Shown here one piece after another: positions 28,059 to 36,145 of a stretch of DNA of 64,000 nt. The stretch lies in the NCBI RefSeq assembly GCF_014109765.1, contig NZ_CP059139.1:1674001-1738000 (forward strand). The letters are read 5' to 3'. The notes beneath the pieces were generated by a model, which saw nothing but the letters and a program-made list of their open reading frames with translations, ran no database searches and was not told the DNA's origin. Numbering within the stretch: the first letter of the stretch is position 1; each line of letters opens with the position of its first letter. The stretch comes from Pseudomonas berkeleyensis (GTDB lineage: Bacteria > Pseudomonadota > Gammaproteobacteria > Pseudomonadales > Pseudomonadaceae). Both the position numbers and the translations under genes were made by a program.

Positions 28059-28787
28059 TCAGATGTACTGGCGTTCGGTGTTGTGGAAACCGCGGCCGTT
28101 CTCCGGACGCGAGGTGCGGCAGAGCACGGTGATGCCGTCGCTGTCGACTTTGCTCCAGCTCAGTTGCACTGGCTTGGGCGCATACTGCGGGTTGGGATCC
28201 ATCGGGTGTTGCAGGGCGGTGAGTACCACCAAGGTGTCCATCGGCGCGTACAGCTCGATGTAGTCGCCGGCCTGGCTGTTGCCGGGCTGGAAGTGGAAGG
28301 CGCCCTCGGCATTGACATCCACGCGGCTGAACAGGTTGAGGTTCATCAGCAGGTCGAGCAGGTTCAGATCCCACTTGCCCATTTCCACCAGCAGGTTGTC
28401 CATGCCGTTGCGGAAGAAGCCGTTGCGCAGTTCCTGATAGCGGCCCTGGCCGTACTTCTCCAATACTTCGTCGGTATTCAGCACGCCGCCGAAGCTGTCG
28501 TGCCAACCGCAGGTGTCGGCGGTGATGGCGGCCAGCACCTTGCCCATGTCCGAGTACAGGCAGTGGCCGGCGGTGAGCTTGGCGGTGTGCTGGCACTTGA
28601 GGGTATCGGGCAGATTCAGGCGCTCGCTTTTCTCAATGGCGTTGAACAGCAGCAGGCTGACGTTGGCGCCGCCTTCGATATCGGTGATGCGCAGCAGCTG
28701 GCCACGCTTGAGGATGAAAGAGGTATGGCCGCCGCCGGGTACGGTTTCTTCGTACAGACTCGGGCGCAGGGTAAGGGCAGTGTTCAT
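28059..28787 (-). CDS. Urea amidolyase-associated protein 1 (carboxyguanidine deiminase subunit)
   Basis: The 242-residue paralogue of the UAAP2 product, with the matching motifs [34 protein letters not shown] and [24 protein letters not shown]1 and UAAP2 act together as carboxyguanidine deiminase. It follows the binding-protein gene by 81 bp and precedes UAAP2, so uptake, carboxylation and deimination are encoded in one direction. It has the normal family length. Confidence 0.9.
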   Translation of the reverse strand: MNTALTLRPSLYEETVPGGGHTSFILKRGQLLRITDIEGGANVSLLLFNAIEKSERLNLPDTLKCQHTAKLTAGHCLYSDMGKVLAAITADTCGWHDSFGGVLNTDEVLEKYGQGRYQELRNGFFRNGMDNLLVEMGKWDLNLLDLLMNLNLFSRVDVNAEGAFHFQPGNSQAGDYIELYAPMDTLVVLTALQHPMDPNPQYAPKPVQLSWSKVDSDGITVLCRTSRPENGRGFHNTERQYI

Positions 28788-28868
28788 GGGTACCTCGGGG
28801 TCAAAGCCGGATCGTCAGGCGCCGGCAGTGGCGCCTGATCATCATTGCGATGGTGTGGGGGATGGCGG

Positions 28869-29936
28869 TCAGAGCTTGCCGTCGACGGCCATTTGCACGT
28901 AGCTCGGGTCGAAGCGCAGCTTGATGTTGGCGCTGTCGCCGGTACTCACGTCGCCGGCGAAGGTCATGCCGATGGCATCGGCGCTGCGCGCACCTTCACC
29001 GAGGATGCCGTGCTCGAAGCTGAAGTTGGCGACCTTGGTCATGGTCTCCGGCAGGGCCGGGCTGGTGATGAAATCCAGAGTTTCCTTCGGCGTGTAGAAC
29101 AGCTTGGTGGTCGCCAGTTGCGACTGGTAGCCGGCCAGGTCGGTGCCGGAGGCCTTGGCCATTTCGGTCAGGGCTTCGGTAGCTGCCGGAGTGCCGGATT
29201 GCATCAGTTCGAGGATTTCGAACCAGGCGCCGACCAGGGCTTTGCCGAAGTCCGGGTTGTCCTTCAGGGTCTGGGTGTTGACCACCATCATGTCGAGGAT
29301 TTCACCGGGGATCTTCGAGGAGTCGAACACCTGGGTGCTGCCGGGCTGGGCGACTATCTCGGCGAGCATCGGGTTCCAGGTCGCAGCGGCCTGCACGCTG
29401 GGGGTGGTATAGGCGGCGATGATGTCGGCATCGGAGGTATTCACCACCGTCACGTCGCGCTCGCTCATGCCAGCGGTTTCCAGGGCGCGGGCGAGGAAGT
29501 AGTGGGACACGGACAGTTCCACCAGGTTGACACGCATGCCCTTGATGTCGGCCAGGGTCTTGCCTTCGCCCTTGATCAGCAGGCCGTCGTTGCCGTTGGA
29601 GTAGTCGCCGACGATCAGCGCGGTGGAGTCAACGCCACCAGCAGCGGGGATGGTCAGGGCGTCCATGTTGGTCATGGTGCAGCCGTCGAATTGACCGACG
29701 CTGTACTGGTTGATCGATTCGACATAGTCGTTGAGCTGCACGACATCGATGCTGATGCCGTATTTCTTCGCCCACTTGTCGATGATGCCGGAGGTGCTGG
29801 CCTGGCCCCAGGGCATCCAGCCGGCGTAGAGCGTCCAGCAGACGCTGAAGCTGTCTTTCTTCTCGGCGTGAGCGCTGAAGCTGAGCACCGCGGCCAGACC
29901 GGCAGCGGCGAAGGAGAGCAGACGGTACTTGCGCAT
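28869..29936 (-). CDS. Periplasmic binding protein of the guanidine-linked ABC transporter, copy 1
   Basis: A 355-residue NMT1/SsuA-like solute-binding protein with a signal peptide (MRKYRLLSFAAAGLAAVLSF). It has WTLYAGWMPWGQASTSGIID and FDGCTMTNMDALTIPAAGG, features of proteins often annotated as urea ABC transporter binding proteins. The guanidine-I riboswitch in its leader makes guanidine or a guanidine derivative the likelier ligand. A TGGAGG site precedes ATG 29936. It is the first gene of the operon with UAAP1, UAAP2 and the carboxylase. A close paralogue lies at 34848-35903. Confidence 0.92.
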   Translation of the reverse strand: MRKYRLLSFAAAGLAAVLSFSAHAEKKDSFSVCWTLYAGWMPWGQASTSGIIDKWAKKYGISIDVVQLNDYVESINQYSVGQFDGCTMTNMDALTIPAAGGVDSTALIVGDYSNGNDGLLIKGEGKTLADIKGMRVNLVELSVSHYFLARALETAGMSERDVTVVNTSDADIIAAYTTPSVQAAATWNPMLAEIVAQPGSTQVFDSSKIPGEILDMMVVNTQTLKDNPDFGKALVGAWFEILELMQSGTPAATEALTEMAKASGTDLAGYQSQLATTKLFYTPKETLDFITSPALPETMTKVANFSFEHGILGEGARSADAIGMTFAGDVSTGDSANIKLRFDPSYVQMAVDGKL

Positions 29937-30003
29937 TTGGAACCTCCAGTCATGTTGAGTACGGGCAGGAGTCGCGGCACGTTTCGAATCGTTCGAAAGG
30001 CGC

Positions 30004-30093
30004 GTTCTCCCGGGCTTTTATCCCGCCGTGTAACCTCACTGGAGGTCGATGACTCTCGGACCAGCACTTGCCTGGCAAGTCGGAACCCTAGCC
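30004..30093 (-). promoter_or_regulatory. Guanidine-I (ykkC) riboswitch, copy a
   Basis: Read on the minus strand: GGCTAGGGTTCCGACTTG, then GGTCCGAGAGTCATCGACCT, then ACACGGCGGGATAAAAGCCC and GGGAGAA. These are the conserved blocks of ykkC subtype 1, in the correct order and spacing (CTAGGGTTCCG, GGTCCGAGAG, ACACGGYGGGAYAAAAGCCCGGGAGA). It lies in the leader of the binding-protein/UAAP/carboxylase operon and should switch it on when guanidine binds. Confidence 0.95.
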
Positions 30094-30161
30094 ATCCATT
30101 TCGCAAATTGTGGTGCCGCGATTCCGGGAAACCCCGGTTAGAACCTGCACACCCAGGCTTT

Positions 30162-30177
30162 AGCGAATAGCGTGCCA
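30162..30177 (-). promoter_or_regulatory. Sigma-54-like promoter, copy a
   Basis: On the minus strand: TGGCAC-GCTAT-TCGCT. It has the invariant GG-N10-GC spacing and one mismatch to TGGCAC-N5-TTGCW. It lies about 70 bp upstream of riboswitch a; the other two riboswitches have the same arrangement. Confidence 0.7.
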
Positions 30178-30369
30178 GCTCGCCGAAGCCCGCGGCTGGG
30201 CGCTCTGGCGATGTTACTTGCGGCTTGCGTGCTGCCTGATGGGGCTGGGCGGGTGCCAATTGCACCGTTCGAGGGCGATTCAGCTTATGGCATCGCCGGG
30301 TGATGGCGCCCCGGCGGTGGCATGGAAATCGCTATCTATCTTCTCGCAGGGGCGACCTCGCTGCCGCCT

Positions 30370-30408
30370 TCGGGACGACCCGACCCGCTGCTCGTCTGGA
30401 CGACCAGG
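30370..30408 (+). promoter_or_regulatory. Guanidine-II (mini-ykkC) riboswitch candidate
   Basis: Two short hairpins have identical ACGA loops: TCGGG-ACGA-CCCGA (30370-30383) and TCTGG-ACGA-CCAGG (30395-30408), separated by 11 nt. Two ACGR-loop hairpins in tandem are the definition of the mini-ykkC/guanidine-II motif. It ends 14 nt before the AAGGGAG ribosome-binding site and 27 nt before the oxygenase start codon, where it could control translation. Confidence 0.85.
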
Positions 30409-30435
30409 TAACTCACTTGTTCAAGGGAGATTGCC

Positions 30436-31461
30436 ATGGTGCATACCCATTTCACGTCCATTCCTCTGATCGATGTTGCCGGTCTTTATGCCGAGAGCCT
30501 CGCCGAACGCCAGCGCGTTGCCGACGAGCTGGGCCGCGCCGCCCGTGAGGTCGGCTTCCTGCAGATTACCGGGCACGGTATTTCACGTGATCTGCGTGAA
30601 GGGCTGATCCACCAGGCGCGCAGTTTCTTCGCCCGTCCATTGGACGAGAAGATGCGTTTCTATATTGGCCAGTCGAGCAACCACAGCGGTTACGTGCCTG
30701 AGGGCGAGGAGCAGTTCGCCGGCGGCAGCAAGGATCTGAAAGAGGCCTACGACGTCAATTACGACTACACCGAGGCGCCTCAGGTCTATCCGCTGCTGGG
30801 CCCGACGCAGTGGCCGGACTCGGCGGACTTCAAGCGCGAGGTGAGCACTTACTATCGGGCGGCGCTGGCTTTGGGCGACACGCTGTTTCGCGGCTTCGCC
30901 CTGGCACTGGGGCTGGCCGAGGACACCTTCGCCGGCATCACCCGGCAGCCCACCAGCCAGTTGCGCATGATCCATTACCCACTCGATCCCGATCCGGTGG
31001 CCGACCGGCCTGGTATTGGCGCGCACACCGACTACGAGTGTTTCACCATCCTCTTGCCCACCGCTGAAGGCTTGCAGGTGCTCAATGGCGACGGGCAGTG
31101 GATCGACGTACCGTTGGTTGAGGACGCCTTCGTGATCAACATCGGCGACATGCTCGAGGTGCTCAGCAACGGCCATTTCGTCGCCACCTCGCACCGCGTA
31201 CGCAAGGTCAGCGAGGAGCGCTTCGCCTTCCCGTTGTTCTGCGCCTGCGACTACCCGACGCGCATCGCGCCGATTGCCGGCCTGCCGCCTCGCGGTGAGC
31301 GTGTGTACGAGCCTGTGAGCTGCGGTGATCACCTGTTCGCGCAGACGGCGCAGACCTTCCGCTATCTGCGTGAGCGTCTGGAGGACGGTTCGCTGCAACT
31401 GCCGGATGGTGCGGCGGGGTTGTCCAGCTTCGGTCAAGGCCGCCGGGAGGTGACGGCATGA
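30436..31461 (+). CDS. 2-oxoglutarate/Fe(II)-dependent oxygenase, guanidine-riboswitch linked
   Basis: A 341-residue isopenicillin-N-synthase-like oxygenase that should hydroxylate a small substrate using Fe(II), oxygen and 2-oxoglutarate. The N-terminal domain has REVGFLQITGHGIS. The iron ligands are H197 and D199 (GAHTDYECF) and H253 (SHRV). R262 in RFAFPLF binds 2-oxoglutarate, with Ala at the position where Ser is usual. AAGGGAG precedes ATG 30436. It is divergent from the guanidine operon and follows a guanidine-II riboswitch candidate, so its substrate is likely a guanidine compound, perhaps a methylated or alkyl guanidine. The next gene overlaps it by ATGA. Confidence 0.92.
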   Translation: MVHTHFTSIPLIDVAGLYAESLAERQRVADELGRAAREVGFLQITGHGISRDLREGLIHQARSFFARPLDEKMRFYIGQSSNHSGYVPEGEEQFAGGSKDLKEAYDVNYDYTEAPQVYPLLGPTQWPDSADFKREVSTYYRAALALGDTLFRGFALALGLAEDTFAGITRQPTSQLRMIHYPLDPDPVADRPGIGAHTDYECFTILLPTAEGLQVLNGDGQWIDVPLVEDAFVINIGDMLEVLSNGHFVATSHRVRKVSEERFAFPLFCACDYPTRIAPIAGLPPRGERVYEPVSCGDHLFAQTAQTFRYLRERLEDGSLQLPDGAAGLSSFGQGRREVTA

Positions 31462-32390
31462 ACCTGCTGGAGCTGGCTGCACGTTACCCGCAGCGCGCCG
31501 AGGGCGGTGTGCCGGACTGGATGCTCGGGCACTTTCGTCGGCGCACCATCAGTTTCGCCGATGGCCGCAGTGACGAGCGTACGCAGGTGCACTGGCTGCA
31601 AAGCCGCGCCTTCACCATCGACCTGCGCCTGCCGGACGCGCCCGCGCTACCGTTGCGCGCCTGGCAGGACTACGACGCCGCTGAGCTGCGCCAGCTCGCC
31701 AACCACGAGGGGTGGATGGCCGACAGCGTCTGGGAGAACGGCTATCTGAGCTGGCACGGCGGCGTCTCCTTGCAATTGCACAACCGCTGGCCGGAACCGG
31801 CACAGTTGCAGCGCATCGGCAATTGCATGATCGAGTTCGGCACCACGGGCGCCTATGTCGAGGACTGGCGTTTGCAGGCCAGCAGCGGGCCGCTGATCGG
31901 TCTGCGTTTGCTGGAGGAGTGCGACGCCGAAACTGGCGAGGTGCTGCAGCGCGGCGGTGGCCTGATTCTCTGCGGTGAGCAGCTTGGCTGGGTGCACGGG
32001 CGGCGTGAGGAGCCAGGTGAATCACCCCTGCAACTGCGTGAGCGCGCCGAGCGGGCGCAGGGTGATGGTGAAGCGTTGGCACCGTTGTTCGACTGCGAAA
32101 CCTCGCTGGCCTATGCCGATGGGCAGGGGCGTTATCAGGTGGCGCTTTCCACCTTGCCGGCACGAGTGGGACAGATGGTTTCGCTGGAGGGCTTCGAGCT
32201 GCCTGGTGCGGGTCGTGTCTGTCAGCACCTGCAGCGACCGGACGGGCGCGCGGTGGTGCGTACCTTCATCATCGATACGCTGGAGCCGGGCTGGCGCGCG
32301 GAGCTCGCCACGCCGACTACCGACGAGGCGCAGCGCTGGTTCGCTGCGGAGGGGGAAACGCTGTCGCGCTATCTTGAGGTGTTGAGCTAG
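31458..32390 (+). CDS. Unrecognised protein coupled to the guanidine-linked oxygenase
   Basis: A 310-residue soluble protein without signal peptide. It starts MNLLELAARYPQRAEGGVPD and continues WMLGHFRRRTISFADGRSDE and TQVHWLQSRAFTIDLRLPDA. This part, and the section YLSWHGGVSLQLHNRWPEPA, are beta-rich, and the layout faintly recalls lipocalin-like Hri1-type folds, which is a weak idea only. Its start overlaps the oxygenase stop (ATGA), so the two are translated together. It could be a second enzyme, or a binding or chaperone partner. No family is recognised. Confidence 0.8.
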   Translation: MNLLELAARYPQRAEGGVPDWMLGHFRRRTISFADGRSDERTQVHWLQSRAFTIDLRLPDAPALPLRAWQDYDAAELRQLANHEGWMADSVWENGYLSWHGGVSLQLHNRWPEPAQLQRIGNCMIEFGTTGAYVEDWRLQASSGPLIGLRLLEECDAETGEVLQRGGGLILCGEQLGWVHGRREEPGESPLQLRERAERAQGDGEALAPLFDCETSLAYADGQGRYQVALSTLPARVGQMVSLEGFELPGAGRVCQHLQRPDGRAVVRTFIIDTLEPGWRAELATPTTDEAQRWFAAEGETLSRYLEVLS

Positions 32391-32708
32391 TAGAGGCTGC
32401 GCCTCCCTGGCCGGAGGCGCAGTCGGTGCGCATGGCGCACCCTACGGGTTATCGCACGACTTGCGCTGCGTAGGGTGCGCTGTGCGCACCGAGCTGGTGG
32501 CTCCGTAGCCCGGATGCAATCCGGGGGAAATGTGTTGGTGATCCCCGGATTTCATCCGCGCTACAACCTGTCGAGCGTTGCGATCAGTCGACAGCAATTT
32601 AGTCACGGTGCTGTCACGGCAGAGGCGGTGCGCATGGCGCACCCTACGGGTTATCGCGCGGTTTGCGCTGCGTAGGGTGCGCTGTGCGCACCGAAACAAC
32701 CGCTGTAA
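32391..32708. repeat. Nested palindromic repeat cluster
   Basis: No gene. Two nearly identical 66-bp elements (32425-32490 and 32627-32692) are each an inverted pair of GGTGCGC-A/T-GGCGCACCCTACG and its complement. Between them lies a 60-bp GTAGCCCGGAT palindrome (32505-32564). The region separates the convergent oxygenase operon and the ABC ATPase gene and may act as a bidirectional terminator. Confidence 0.85.
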
Positions 32709-33569
32709 TCAACGGGCGGCGATGCGCTCGGCCAACTCGTCAGGCAATTGTGTTTGCGCCCGACGCGTCTCGTTCAGCGGGATGTCGTAGGTGATGCGTG
32801 CGCCGTAGGCGTTGGGCGCCTGCGGGTCATGGCGCACCTTGTCGAATACCAGCAGGCGAGTGCCGAGGCTGAAGCCTTCCGACAGGTCGTGGGTGACCAT
32901 GAATACCGTCAGACGGGTCTCCTGCCACAGCTCCAGCAGCAGCGCGTGCATGTCCTTGCGGATACCGGGGTCGAGGGCGCCGAAAGGCTCGTCGAGCAGC
33001 AGCATGCGCGGCTGCATCACCAGTGCCTGGGCGATGGCCAGGCGTTGCTGCATGCCACCGGAGAGCGCGCTGGGGTATTTATTCAGCGCGTGGCCGAGGC
33101 CGACCTTGGTGAGGATTTCAGCGGCACGCTCGCGGGCTTCGCGCTTGGCGGCGCCGAACAGGCGGCCAAGCAGTTTTGATCTCGGCAGCTCCAGGCCCAG
33201 GGCGACGTTGTCGAGCACGCTCAGGTGAGGGAATACCGAGTAGCGCTGGAACACCACGCCCCGGCTCGGATCAGGTTCGCTAGGCAGCGCCTGGCCGCCC
33301 AGCAACAGCTCGCCCCGGCTCGGACGCTCCTGGCCAAGCAGCATGCGCAGGAAAGTGGATTTGCCGCAGCCGGATGCACCCACCAGGGTGCAGAATTCAC
33401 CTTCGTCGACCTTCAGGTTGAGGCGTTCCAGCACGACCAGGTCGCCGTATTCCTGCCACAGGTTACGCGCCTCGATAAAGGCAGCTTGCGCTGGGTTGGC
33501 AGGGGCAGTGCCGGAGTCGCTCATGGCAGGTTCACTCAACGGGACGATATGTTGGCTGAGCAGGCTCAT
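32709..33569 (-). CDS. ABC transporter ATPase of the guanidine-linked uptake system
   Basis: A 286-residue SsuB/TauB-type ATPase. Walker A is GASGCGKST, the Q-loop is in VVFQRYSVFPHLSV, the signature is LSGGMQQRLAIAQAL and Walker B is MLLLDEPFGALD, with the H-loop in VTHDLSEG. Its start overlaps the permease stop (ATGA), so the two are translationally coupled. With the permease and one of the two binding proteins it makes a complete importer, presumably for guanidine or a derivative. Confidence 0.93.
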   Translation of the reverse strand: MSLLSQHIVPLSEPAMSDSGTAPANPAQAAFIEARNLWQEYGDLVVLERLNLKVDEGEFCTLVGASGCGKSTFLRMLLGQERPSRGELLLGGQALPSEPDPSRGVVFQRYSVFPHLSVLDNVALGLELPRSKLLGRLFGAAKREARERAAEILTKVGLGHALNKYPSALSGGMQQRLAIAQALVMQPRMLLLDEPFGALDPGIRKDMHALLLELWQETRLTVFMVTHDLSEGFSLGTRLLVFDKVRHDPQAPNAYGARITYDIPLNETRRAQTQLPDELAERIAAR

Positions 33570-34381
33570 GCCTTACCTCCTTCATGCCAGGGGAAGCACA
33601 GGCGCAGTACCTGACGCAGACCAAAATCCATCAGCCAGGCCAGCAGGGTGATCCAGATGACGTAGGGCAGGATCACGTCCATGGCCATGTAGCGGCGCAC
33701 CAGGAAAATGCGGTAACCGAGGCCGTCGGTACTGGCGATGGCCTCGGCGGCGATCAGGAACAACCAGGCCGAGCCGAGCATCAGGCGCAGCGAGATCAGC
33801 AGGCGTGGCATCAGTTGCGGCAGCACCAGGCGCAGGATCAGCGTCCAGGTGTTGGCACCCAGGGTCTGTGCCTTGATCAGCAGTTCACTGGGAATTTCGC
33901 GGGCGCGCTGTTCGATGTCGCGGGCGATGCAGGGGGTGATGCCGATGACGATCAGCATCACCTTGGACAATTCGCCGAGGCCGAAGACGATGAACAGAAT
34001 CGGCAGGATCGCCAGCGGTGGAATCATCGACAGCACCGTGAGCAGTGGCGACAGCGGCGCGCCGAACAGTGGAATGCTGCCGGCGGCGATGCCCAGCACC
34101 AGGCCCAGTATTGCCGCGATGCCGAGACCCAGTCCCAGGCGCTGCAGACTGGAGGTGGTGTCCTGCCAGAACAGGTATTGGCCGCTGCGCTTGTCTTCGC
34201 TGAAGGCCAGGCGATCGACGGCGTCGATCATCTGGCTGGCGCTGGGCAGCAGCTTGTCATTGGGGTTCTCGGCCAGGCGGGTAGCCGAGGCGCTGAAGTA
34301 GACGAACAACAGCAGGGCGAAGGGCAGCAGGATCAGCAGCAGGCGGCCGCTGCGATCGGGGTGGCGGTTGATCAGGCGCAT
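33566..34381 (-). CDS. ABC transporter permease of the guanidine-linked uptake system
   Basis: A 271-residue inner-membrane permease of the SsuC/TauC type with about six transmembrane helices. The first is RLLLILLPFALLLFVYFSAS. The EAA loop that contacts the ATPase is ELLIKAQTLGANTWTLILR. It is the first gene after riboswitch b, about 185 bp downstream, and overlaps the ATPase gene by 4 bp. It lies downstream of the second binding-protein gene in the same direction, but with its own promoter and riboswitch. Confidence 0.93.
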   Translation of the reverse strand: MRLINRHPDRSGRLLLILLPFALLLFVYFSASATRLAENPNDKLLPSASQMIDAVDRLAFSEDKRSGQYLFWQDTTSSLQRLGLGLGIAAILGLVLGIAAGSIPLFGAPLSPLLTVLSMIPPLAILPILFIVFGLGELSKVMLIVIGITPCIARDIEQRAREIPSELLIKAQTLGANTWTLILRLVLPQLMPRLLISLRLMLGSAWLFLIAAEAIASTDGLGYRIFLVRRYMAMDVILPYVIWITLLAWLMDFGLRQVLRLCFPWHEGGKA

Positions 34382-34565
34382 GGATAGTCCTCGTCGTGCC
34401 TGGAGCGGAATGCGTGCGCAGCTAGCGGGCGCAGCGGCGCACTGGCGTGGGACCGTTGGGGTTGGCGGCTGGTTGCCGCTGATGCGAGTGGGGCGTACCC
34501 ATGATGAACCTCCAGTTTGACAGGGGCGGACAGGAGTTCGCGGCGGTTCCCCACGGATGGGGCGC

Positions 34566-34658
34566 GTTCTCCCGGGCTTTTGTCCCGCCGTGTAACCTCG
34601 CTGGAGGTCGCTAGCTCTCGGACCAGTCGCTCGCCTGTGGCGAGCCGGAACCCTAGCC
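34566..34658 (-). promoter_or_regulatory. Guanidine-I (ykkC) riboswitch, copy b
   Basis: On the minus strand: GGCTAGGGTTCCGGCTCGCC, then GGTCCGAGAGCTAGCGACCT, then ACACGGCGGGACAAAAGCCC and GGGAGAA. All conserved ykkC blocks are present. It lies inside the gene cluster, between the second binding-protein gene and the permease, and should give the permease-ATPase pair its own guanidine control. Confidence 0.95.
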
Positions 34659-34723
34659 GGCTATTGGCAAATTGTGGTGCCGCGATCCCGGCAAGCCGGG
34701 TTGTTCCTGCACAACCTGTTCTT

Positions 34724-34739
34724 AGCGAACATCGTGCCA
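34724..34739 (-). promoter_or_regulatory. Sigma-54-like promoter, copy b
   Basis: On the minus strand: TGGCAC-GATGT-TCGCT, with correct GG-N10-GC spacing and one mismatch to consensus. It lies about 66 bp upstream of riboswitch b. Confidence 0.7.
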
Positions 34740-34847
34740 TGCACCACGAACCGCAGCAGACGGCGCTGGCTTGTCGGCTCTCGATGATGCGGTGCGCCGT
34801 GCTGGTGCGACTCGATCATGTCGTGCTGCCTGCTGGGGCGTCGGGGC

Positions 34848-35903
34848 TCAGAGCTTGCCGTCTGCGGCCAACTGCATGTAGTCGTGATCGAAACGCAGCA
34901 GGATGCGCTGCGCATTGCCCAGGGTCTGCTCGCCGCTGAACGCGATGCCCAGGTTGCTCAGACCCTGGCCGCTCTGGCCCAACAGGCCGTGGGCGTCGGC
35001 GAAACGGGCGACGCGCTGCATCAGATCTGGCAGTTTGCCGGTACGGGTGAAGTTCAGCGCGGTGCGTGGCGAGTAGAACGAACGCAGGGTGCTGAGTTGC
35101 GCGTCGAAGTCCTCGGCGCTGGTCTCGGCGGCAACGGCCATCTTCGTCCTGGCTGCGCGTCCGGCTGCCGTGGGCAGGCCCAGCAGACGCTGGGTTTCGA
35201 ACCAGGCACCGGTCAGTGCACGGCCGAACTCCGGGTGCTGCGCCAGGGTCTGGCTGTCGACCACGGTCAGGTCGAGAATCTCGCCCGGAATCAGGTTGGA
35301 GGTGAACACCTGGCTGACCTCGGCCTTGCGCCGAATCTCGGCGAGGATCGGGTTCCAGGTGATCACGGCATCGCCCTGGCCGGCGAGGAAGGCGTCGGCG
35401 ATTTCGCTGTCGGAGACGTGCTGGATGGTCACGTCGCTTTCCTCCAGCCGCGCCCATTCCAGCGCGCGGCTGAGCAGGTAATGAGAAACCGAGTTCTCCA
35501 CCAGCAGCACGGTCTTGCCCTTGAGATCCTGTATGCGCTTGCCCGTGCCACGCAGCAGTACGCCATCGGCGCCGTTGGAGAAGTCGCCGATGATCAGCGC
35601 GGTACTGTCCTTGCCGGCGGCAGCAGGAATGGTCAGGGCGTCCATGTTGGTCATGGTGCAGGCATCGAACTGGCCGGCGGTGTACTGCTCGATGGAGCCG
35701 ACATAATCCGGCACCTGCTGCACCTGGATGTCGATGCCGTATTTGTCCGCCCACTTCTTCACGATGCCCTGTTCAGCAGCGTAGCCCCAGGGCATCCAGC
35801 CGGCGAAGATCGACCAGCACAACTTGAAGGATTTCGGCGCGGCCTGGGCCGTCGGGGCGCCGAGCAGGCAGGCGCAGAGCAGGGCGGTAAGCAGAGAACG
35901 CAT
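34848..35903 (-). CDS. Periplasmic binding protein of the guanidine-linked ABC transporter, copy 2
   Basis: A 351-residue paralogue of the binding protein at 28869-29936; both share AGWMPWG, QFD-CTMTNMDALTIPAA and DSTALI-GD-SNG. The signal peptide is MRSLLTALLCACLLGAPTAQ. I chose ATG 35903 since GAGG lies 8 nt upstream; an in-frame ATG two codons earlier is too close to it. It has its own riboswitch (c) and precedes the permease-ATPase pair. Having two binding proteins suggests either two related ligands or recent duplication. Confidence 0.92.
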   Translation of the reverse strand: MRSLLTALLCACLLGAPTAQAAPKSFKLCWSIFAGWMPWGYAAEQGIVKKWADKYGIDIQVQQVPDYVGSIEQYTAGQFDACTMTNMDALTIPAAAGKDSTALIIGDFSNGADGVLLRGTGKRIQDLKGKTVLLVENSVSHYLLSRALEWARLEESDVTIQHVSDSEIADAFLAGQGDAVITWNPILAEIRRKAEVSQVFTSNLIPGEILDLTVVDSQTLAQHPEFGRALTGAWFETQRLLGLPTAAGRAARTKMAVAAETSAEDFDAQLSTLRSFYSPRTALNFTRTGKLPDLMQRVARFADAHGLLGQSGQGLSNLGIAFSGEQTLGNAQRILLRFDHDYMQLAADGKL

Positions 35904-35956
35904 GGGCATGACCTCGAGTAATCAACGGAATGGGAAAGCGGGCAGCCGTGCTGCGC

Positions 35957-36068
35957 GTTCTCCCGGGCTTTTATCCCGCCGTGTAACCCCTCGGCTTCCC
36001 GCCGCTGCATGAGGTCGCCCACTCTCGGACCAGCCACTCGCCTTGCGGCGAGCCGGAACCCTAGTCGG
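35957..36068 (-). promoter_or_regulatory. Guanidine-I (ykkC) riboswitch, copy c
   Basis: On the minus strand: GACTAGGGTTCCGGCTCGCC, then GGTCCGAGAGTGGGCGACCT, a longer variable arm (CATGCAGCGGCGGGAAGCCG) and then ACACGGCGGGATAAAAGCCC with GGGAGAA. The conserved blocks equal copies a and b; only the peripheral hairpin is longer. Confidence 0.94.
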
Positions 36069-36129
36069 CCATTGCGATTCGCTACCACCTGCGATCCGTC
36101 GTGCGGATCGGCTTTCCGCTGCGGCTGCA

Positions 36130-36145
36130 AGCGAATGGCGTGCCA
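36130..36145 (-). promoter_or_regulatory. Sigma-54-like promoter, copy c
   Basis: On the minus strand: TGGCAC-GCCAT-TCGCT, with correct GG-N10-GC spacing and one mismatch. It lies about 62 bp upstream of riboswitch c. Confidence 0.7.

Larger units (their letters stand above)
29937..30435. other. Divergent regulatory region between the two guanidine-linked operons
   Basis: No gene. On the minus strand it holds a sigma-54-like promoter (30162-30177) and a guanidine-I riboswitch (30004-30093), then a 17-nt hairpin TTTCGAA-TCG-TTCGAAA (29982-29998) before the binding-protein gene. On the plus strand it holds a guanidine-II riboswitch candidate (30370-30408) before the oxygenase gene. GGTGC-CAATT-GCACC at 30252-30266 is a perfect palindrome that could bind a regulator. 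Confidence 0.75.
34382..34847. other. Leader region of the permease-ATPase operon
   Basis: No gene. On the minus strand it holds a sigma-54-like promoter (34724-34739) and guanidine-I riboswitch b (34566-34658), then about 185 nt of leader. Upstream of the promoter, TGCGCCGTGCTGGTGCG at 34793-34809 resembles the NtrC consensus TGCACYA-N3-TGGTGCA at 11 of 14 positions. Confidence 0.7.

Noticed and set aside
30210..30230. Possible plus-strand sigma-54 promoter (TGGCGATGTTACTTGC) before the oxygenase gene
   Set aside because: The spacing between GG and GC is 11 instead of 10 bases, which is not tolerated by sigma-54.
32391..32708. Repeat cluster considered as a CRISPR array
   Set aside because: Only two long units, each an inverted repeat, without regular spacers or cas genes.
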